Assembly: GCA_016235245.1 (NCBI GenBank)
Contig: JACRLO010000010.1
Location: 162,670-226,669, forward strand
Direction: 5' to 3'
DNA length: 64,000 nt
From: Nitrospirota bacterium
GTDB lineage: Bacteria; Nitrospirota; Thermodesulfovibrionia; Thermodesulfovibrionales; UBA6898
Shown one piece after another: positions 60,216 through 64,000 of the stretch; the stretch's first letter is position 1; each line of letters begins with the position of its first letter. The position numbers and the translations under genes are program-made. The notes beneath the pieces are model-generated. The model saw nothing but the letters and a program-made list of their open reading frames with translations. It made no database searches and was not told the origin of the DNA.

Positions 60216-60584
60216 ATGGCGAAGAATATTCTGATTGTAGATGACTCTGCTTCGATGCGGCAGTTGGTCTCGTTTGCACTGAAGACTGCCGGGTACGAAG
60301 TCACGGCGGCAGTGCACGGCAAGGACGCGATTGATAAGACAAACAACGAGACGAAATATGAGATGGTCATCACGGACCTCAACATGCCGGAAATGGACGG
60401 CATTGAACTCATAAAGCAGCTTCGCATGAAGCCGGGCTACAAGTTTACGCCGGTGATCATGCTCACCACAGAGTCTCAGGACTCAAAGAAGCAGGAAGGC
60501 AAGGCTGCAGGGGCCACCGGCTGGATCGTAAAGCCCTTCACGCCGGAGCAGCTTGTCGGTGTTGTTAAGAAGCTCGTGAAATAA
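60216..60584 (+). CDS. cheY: Chemotaxis response regulator CheY
   Basis: The 122-residue receiver has NILIVDDSASMRQLVSFALKTAGY, Asp54 in MVITDLNMPEMDG, Thr in VIMLTTESQ, and Lys in IVKPFTPEQL. All switch residues are present, in contrast with the receiver at 45541. GGAGG precedes the ATG. It is followed by STAS and CheA genes, so it is the likely direct target of CheA. Confidence 0.94.
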   Translation: MAKNILIVDDSASMRQLVSFALKTAGYEVTAAVHGKDAIDKTNNETKYEMVITDLNMPEMDGIELIKQLRMKPGYKFTPVIMLTTESQDSKKQEGKAAGATGWIVKPFTPEQLVGVVKKLVK

Positions 60585-60609
60585 CTGACAGATCAGGAGG
60601 GATGCAGAT

Positions 60610-60963
60610 ATGGAATACAGGGTTGAACAAAACAATGGCATGGCAGACATAGCGTTCTCCGGAGCCGTTACGATAGAACAGATGCCTGAAATGAAAAAAG
60701 TCCTTGCCGATGCGTTACATGATGCCCAGCAGGTCAGGGTTGATTTTTCTCAGGCAGACGATGTCGATCTTGCCTGCCTCCAGACGCTCTGCTCAGCACA
60801 CCGCACTGCCGGAGGTGTTGACAAGGAACTGAGTATTAATGAAAACCGCTCTGCTGCCTTTATGAAATCGGTTAAAGCTGCCGGTTATGTAAGACACACG
60901 GGCTGCAAACTGGGGAAGACAGACACCTGTCTTTGGGTCGAAAAAAATCGGAGCGTGCAGTAA
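60610..60963 (+). CDS. STAS-domain protein
   Basis: The 117-residue product has the STAS fold: VEQNNGMADIAFSGAVTIEQMPEMK, VDFSQADDVDLACLQTLCSAHRTAG and a C-terminal part with two Cys (GCKLGKTDTC). The residue usually phosphorylated in anti-sigma-factor antagonists (Ser before the second helix) is replaced by the DLACLQ sequence, so classical Ser phosphorylation is doubtful. CheA-linked STAS proteins of this type are common in chemotaxis clusters. AGGAGG precedes the ATG and the stop overlaps cheA as TAATG. Confidence 0.88.
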   Translation: MEYRVEQNNGMADIAFSGAVTIEQMPEMKKVLADALHDAQQVRVDFSQADDVDLACLQTLCSAHRTAGGVDKELSINENRSAAFMKSVKAAGYVRHTGCKLGKTDTCLWVEKNRSVQ

Positions 60964-63065
60964 TGAGCATCGATCAGGCCAAAGAGACCTATCGCGAGGA
61001 GGCAAGCGAACTCCTCTCAGAGCTCGAGACCGCCCTGCTTGACCTGGAGGAGTCGCCCAATGACATGGACCTCATCGGCAGGATCTTCAGGGCCATGCAT
61101 ACCATCAAAGGGTCTGGCGCGATGTTCGGATTTGACGAAATAGCCAGGTTTACCCACGAGGTCGAGACGGTTTACGATCAGGTCAGAAACAGCAAGATCA
61201 GCGTGACCAAGGAGCTGATTGATCTTACCCTTGCTGCACGGGACCAGATCCGTACAATGCTTGAAGCCTCATGTGGAGGAGCTCCTGCTGATGTCATAAA
61301 ATCAGGCCAGATTATTGCCTCACTCAAAGCAATGATGCCGGGTGCATCCCCGGTTCAGAAGGAGGAGGCCAGGGTCTCAATAGCGGAGGCAACAGAAAAT
61401 GGCTCCCCAATGATCACCTATCGTATCTGCTTTAAACCGTCCGCAAATATCTTCAGGACAGGTGCTGATCCCGTAGCGCTCATTGAGGAACTGAGGCAGT
61501 TTGGCGAGCATAAGGTTGTGGCGCATACCACGGATATCCCCTCTCTGGACGAGCTTGATCCTGAAGCCTGTTACACCTCCTGGGATATCATCCTGAGCAC
61601 TGACCGCGGGAGAGATGCGATCAAGGATGTCTTTATCTTTGTTGAGGATGACGCTGAGATCAGGATCGATGTGATTGACGACGGCGGCCAGTTCGATGAG
61701 GAGGGCGGGTACAAGAAGCTTGGCGAAATATTGATAGAAAAAGGTGACCTTACTGCCGAGGACCTGAAAAAGGCGCTTGGTACGCAGAAGCGCATCGGCG
61801 AGATGCTGGTGGATTCCGGTGTTGTGGGCCATGCCCAGATCGAAGCTGCGCTCATCGAACAGCAGCATATCAAGGAGATGCGCGAAAAGCGTGAAAAGAC
61901 AGAGCAGACCTCGAGCATTCGTGTTGCCTCAGATAAGCTCGACAGTCTTGTAAACCTGGTGGGAGAACTGGTCACGGTCCAGGCACGATTGAGCCAAACC
62001 GCCTCGGGCAAGAATGAGGCTGAACTGCTTGCCATATCCGAAGAAGTGGAGCGGCTTACCTGGGAGCTTCGCGACCAGACCATGAACATCAGGATGCTGC
62101 CGATCGGCACGACCTTCAGTAAATTCAAGCGGCTGGTCAGGGACCTCTCAAAAGACCTTGGCAAGGAGATCGAGTTGACCACGACCGGCGCAGAGACCGA
62201 ACTGGACAAGACGGTCATCGAAAAACTGAACGATCCGCTGGTGCATCTTATCAGAAATTGCATTGACCACGGCATAGAGCTGCCGGCTGATCGCGAAAAA
62301 AATGGCAAACCGCGGGCCGGCAATGTGCATCTGTCGGCAATGCATTCCGGTGCCCAGGTTCTGATCGAAATCGCCGATGACGGCAAAGGACTCGATGCAG
62401 AGGCAATCCGGGCCAAGGCAATTGAGAAGGGATTGATATCTCCGGATGCTGAACTGACCGAAAAAGAGCTTTATGCGCTGATCCTTGCCCCCGGCTTTTC
62501 GACAGCCAAGACCGTCACAAATGTCTCGGGAAGAGGAGTCGGCATGGATGTGGTGAAGCGTGCTATCGATGAACTGAGGGGAACGATAGATATTACCAGC
62601 TGGCAGGGTCAGGGCTCGACCATTACGCTTAAGCTGCCACTTACGCTTGCGATCATCGATGGACTGCTTGTGAGGATCGGCGAGGGGTTTTACGTTATCA
62701 CCCTTTCATCTGTCGAAGAATGCGTTGAACTTACACAAAAAGATCTGGAAGCTGCACATGGCAGGCATATTGCCAATGTCCGCGGCAAGATCGTGCCGTA
62801 TATACGGCTCAGAGAGGAGTTCGGCATTAAGGGCAAGAGGCCTGATATCGAGCAGATCGTGATAACCGGAACCGACTCCGGCAGGGTCGGGTTTGTGGTG
62901 GACCAGGTTATCGGTGAGCACCAGACTGTCCTTAAATCGCTAGGTAAATTCTATAAGGGCATAGAGGGGATATCCGGGGCAACGATCCTGGGTGACGGAA
63001 CCGTGGCATTAATCATCGATGTTGCAAAGCTCTTTCACAAGGCTGAGGCGGAAGAGCTGTTATGA
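60963..63065 (+). CDS. cheA: Chemotaxis histidine kinase CheA with MshEN-like motifs
   Basis: The 700-residue kinase has an HPt domain with His46 (MHTIKGSG), a P2-like region ending DVFIFVEDD, then two tandem repeats at about residues 256-305 (KLGEILIEKG...LKKALGTQ and RIGEMLVDSG...IEAALIEQ), a dimerisation domain (VASDKLDSLVNLVGELVT), an ATPase core (LIRNCIDHGIE, IADDGKGLD, GRGVGMDVV) and a C-terminal CheW-like domain. The two repeats follow the LGxxL..xxG...L..AL..Q pattern of MshEN c-di-GMP-binding domains. GGAG lies 8 bases before the ATG at 60963; the frame extends to 60933 inside the STAS gene. Confidence 0.95.
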   Translation: MSIDQAKETYREEASELLSELETALLDLEESPNDMDLIGRIFRAMHTIKGSGAMFGFDEIARFTHEVETVYDQVRNSKISVTKELIDLTLAARDQIRTMLEASCGGAPADVIKSGQIIASLKAMMPGASPVQKEEARVSIAEATENGSPMITYRICFKPSANIFRTGADPVALIEELRQFGEHKVVAHTTDIPSLDELDPEACYTSWDIILSTDRGRDAIKDVFIFVEDDAEIRIDVIDDGGQFDEEGGYKKLGEILIEKGDLTAEDLKKALGTQKRIGEMLVDSGVVGHAQIEAALIEQQHIKEMREKREKTEQTSSIRVASDKLDSLVNLVGELVTVQARLSQTASGKNEAELLAISEEVERLTWELRDQTMNIRMLPIGTTFSKFKRLVRDLSKDLGKEIELTTTGAETELDKTVIEKLNDPLVHLIRNCIDHGIELPADREKNGKPRAGNVHLSAMHSGAQVLIEIADDGKGLDAEAIRAKAIEKGLISPDAELTEKELYALILAPGFSTAKTVTNVSGRGVGMDVVKRAIDELRGTIDITSWQGQGSTITLKLPLTLAIIDGLLVRIGEGFYVITLSSVEECVELTQKDLEAAHGRHIANVRGKIVPYIRLREEFGIKGKRPDIEQIVITGTDSGRVGFVVDQVIGEHQTVLKSLGKFYKGIEGISGATILGDGTVALIIDVAKLFHKAEAEELL

Positions 63066-63127
63066 CGCTATAGAGAAAACCGATTAGGCTGGAGAACGCA
63101 ATACTATATTTTCAAGGAGAAATGAAG

Positions 63128-64000
63128 ATGCTAAAAAACATGAAGATCGGAATGCGGCTGGGTGGTGGGTTTGGATTACTGTTAGTTCTGATGTTAGTGC
63201 TGATTGTGATCGGGATCAGGGGTATGTCTTCGATTGAAGATGATATGGAACGGATTGTGAAGGTTAACGTGGTCAGAATTGATGCGATTGGTGATATGCA
63301 GAAAGATATCATGAATATTGGCATCAATGTCAGGAATATTATTGTTAGTGACAACGCTGAAAAGAAGCAGGAATACAGTGGGCGTGTCACCAAGTTCCGG
63401 GAGGAATATACCAATGCCTTCAAAAAAATTGAGGAGATGACAACCAAAACGGACACGAAAGCTGTGGAGTTAATTAATAAGCTTAAAGAGTCTATTACGC
63501 GCTATCGGGAAATAAACAACAAGATCATCGAGTTTGGTATCGCAAATAAGGATACGGAAGCTGCGCAACTGCTCTCTAAAGAGGGAGGCCCTGCCGAGCG
63601 TAACGTATTGAGTGAGATAGAGGAATTACTGAAACATAATTACGAGCGCAACAACATCCGCTATGAAGAAGCTGTTGCTACGTATAAGATGTCAAGAAAT
63701 ACTATGTTTGGAATTGGTGCAGGAGCAATACTGCTCGGTATTTTTACTGCATTATTCCTTACCCGCGGTATCACAAGGCCGCTCAGTGAGGGCGTGGGAG
63801 TTATGGAGAGCCTTGCCGCCGGTGATTTACGGGTGGACATTGACGTTAAGAGTAAAGACGAGACGGGTCAGTTGCTTGCAGCGATGAAGGCGATGGTGGA
63901 GAAATTGAAGGGCATTGTGGGGGATGTGAAATCCTCGGCAGACAACGTAGCCGCAGGCAGTCAGCAGTTGAGTTCCAGCTCAGAGGAGATGTCCCAGGGA
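63128..64000 (+). CDS. Methyl-accepting chemotaxis protein, 5' part (3' end outside window)
   Basis: The frame is open to the right edge (291 codons). It encodes a basic start, TM1 (FGLLLVLMLVLIVIGI), a four-helix-bundle sensor domain of about 155 residues, TM2 (MFGIGAGAILLGIFTALFL), a HAMP domain (RPLSEGVGVMESLAAGDLRVDIDVKSKDETGQLLAAMKAM), and the beginning of the signalling domain (ADNVAAGSQQLSSSSEEMSQG). AAGGAG is 8 bases before the ATG at 63128; another in-frame ATG at 63122 is too close to it. It follows cheA by about 60 bases. Confidence 0.9.
   Translation, partial: MLKNMKIGMRLGGGFGLLLVLMLVLIVIGIRGMSSIEDDMERIVKVNVVRIDAIGDMQKDIMNIGINVRNIIVSDNAEKKQEYSGRVTKFREEYTNAFKKIEEMTTKTDTKAVELINKLKESITRYREINNKIIEFGIANKDTEAAQLLSKEGGPAERNVLSEIEELLKHNYERNNIRYEEAVATYKMSRNTMFGIGAGAILLGIFTALFLTRGITRPLSEGVGVMESLAAGDLRVDIDVKSKDETGQLLAAMKAMVEKLKGIVGDVKSSADNVAAGSQQLSSSSEEMSQG

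Noticed and set aside
1..64000. CRISPR arrays, tRNA or rRNA genes
   Set aside because: No regularly spaced repeats and no tRNA- or rRNA-like stretch were noticed in the intergenic regions.

Overview
The window looks like chromosomal DNA of a Gram-negative, motile, metabolically self-sufficient bacterium of Nitrospirota or deltaproteobacterial type. This is an inference from gene content: trmFO-xerC-hslVU in a row, carboxyspermidine-type polyamine genes, full-length NifU with NifS, pyruvate phosphate dikinase, many PAS histidine kinases with sigma-54 regulators, and a CheA whose linker carries MshEN-like motifs. No rRNA, tRNA, CRISPR array or intact transposase was seen.

Layout. 1-3.1 kb: housekeeping genes (3' part of era, a bifunctional nuclease, recO) and a convergent DksA-type zinc protein and PilZ protein. 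3.2-9.4 kb: a copper/silver efflux operon (Met-rich YtkA-like protein, CusC, CusB, CusA). 9.4-14.4 kb: trmFO-xerC, hslVU and an RlpA lipoprotein with a palindromic element in its 5' coding end. 14.5-18.9 kb: an orphan PhnD-type hybrid sensor kinase and a COG2509 flavoprotein. 19-25.6 kb: a polyamine route (pyruvoyl arginine decarboxylase, agmatinase, and convergent carboxynorspermidine-type dehydrogenase and decarboxylase), with a patchwork accessory segment at 20.4-23.2 kb between the two halves. 25.8-31.4 kb: FmdE-like protein, argB, a GroES-like protein, rmuC, mtgA and a PAS-GGDEF protein. 31.4-40.2 kb: nifS/nifU, purM, an M23 peptidase-bactofilin pair, a lipoprotein and ppdK. 40.3-64 kb: a large signalling and chemotaxis region that continues past the right edge.

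The accessory segment holds a ferredoxin-nitroreductase, a fragment of another gene, a tiny promoter-SD-Phe-rich ORF-terminator unit, an HNH endonuclease gene and an ABM-domain gene that each carry one apparent frameshift, an attC-like stretch, and an N-terminally truncated BrnT-like toxin next to an intact antitoxin.

The signalling region contains two copies of one module: multi-PAS histidine kinase, then sigma-54 activator, then a sigma-54-type promoter, then a stand-alone receiver. The first copy is at 40.3-45.9 kb and the second at 53.3-58.0 kb. Both begin with a terminator followed directly by a similar extended -10 promoter. Around and between them lie a multi-HAMP/PAS chemoreceptor, CheW, a CheD-like protein with Ser at the nucleophile position, a hybrid kinase, a two-CW protein, a soluble receptor-like protein, CheY, STAS, CheA and a second chemoreceptor. 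Several small Cys-rich proteins sit in this cluster. I infer a membrane- and redox-linked chemosensory system whose receivers are switched on through sigma-54. CheR and CheB are not in the window.

Several genes (PilZ, trmFO, the PhnD-type kinase, the FmdE-like gene) have a TATAAT/TAAAAT hexamer 5-6 bases before the start codon and no ribosome binding site, which suggests leaderless transcripts. All gene calls rest on reading motifs in the translated sequence; no database search was run.
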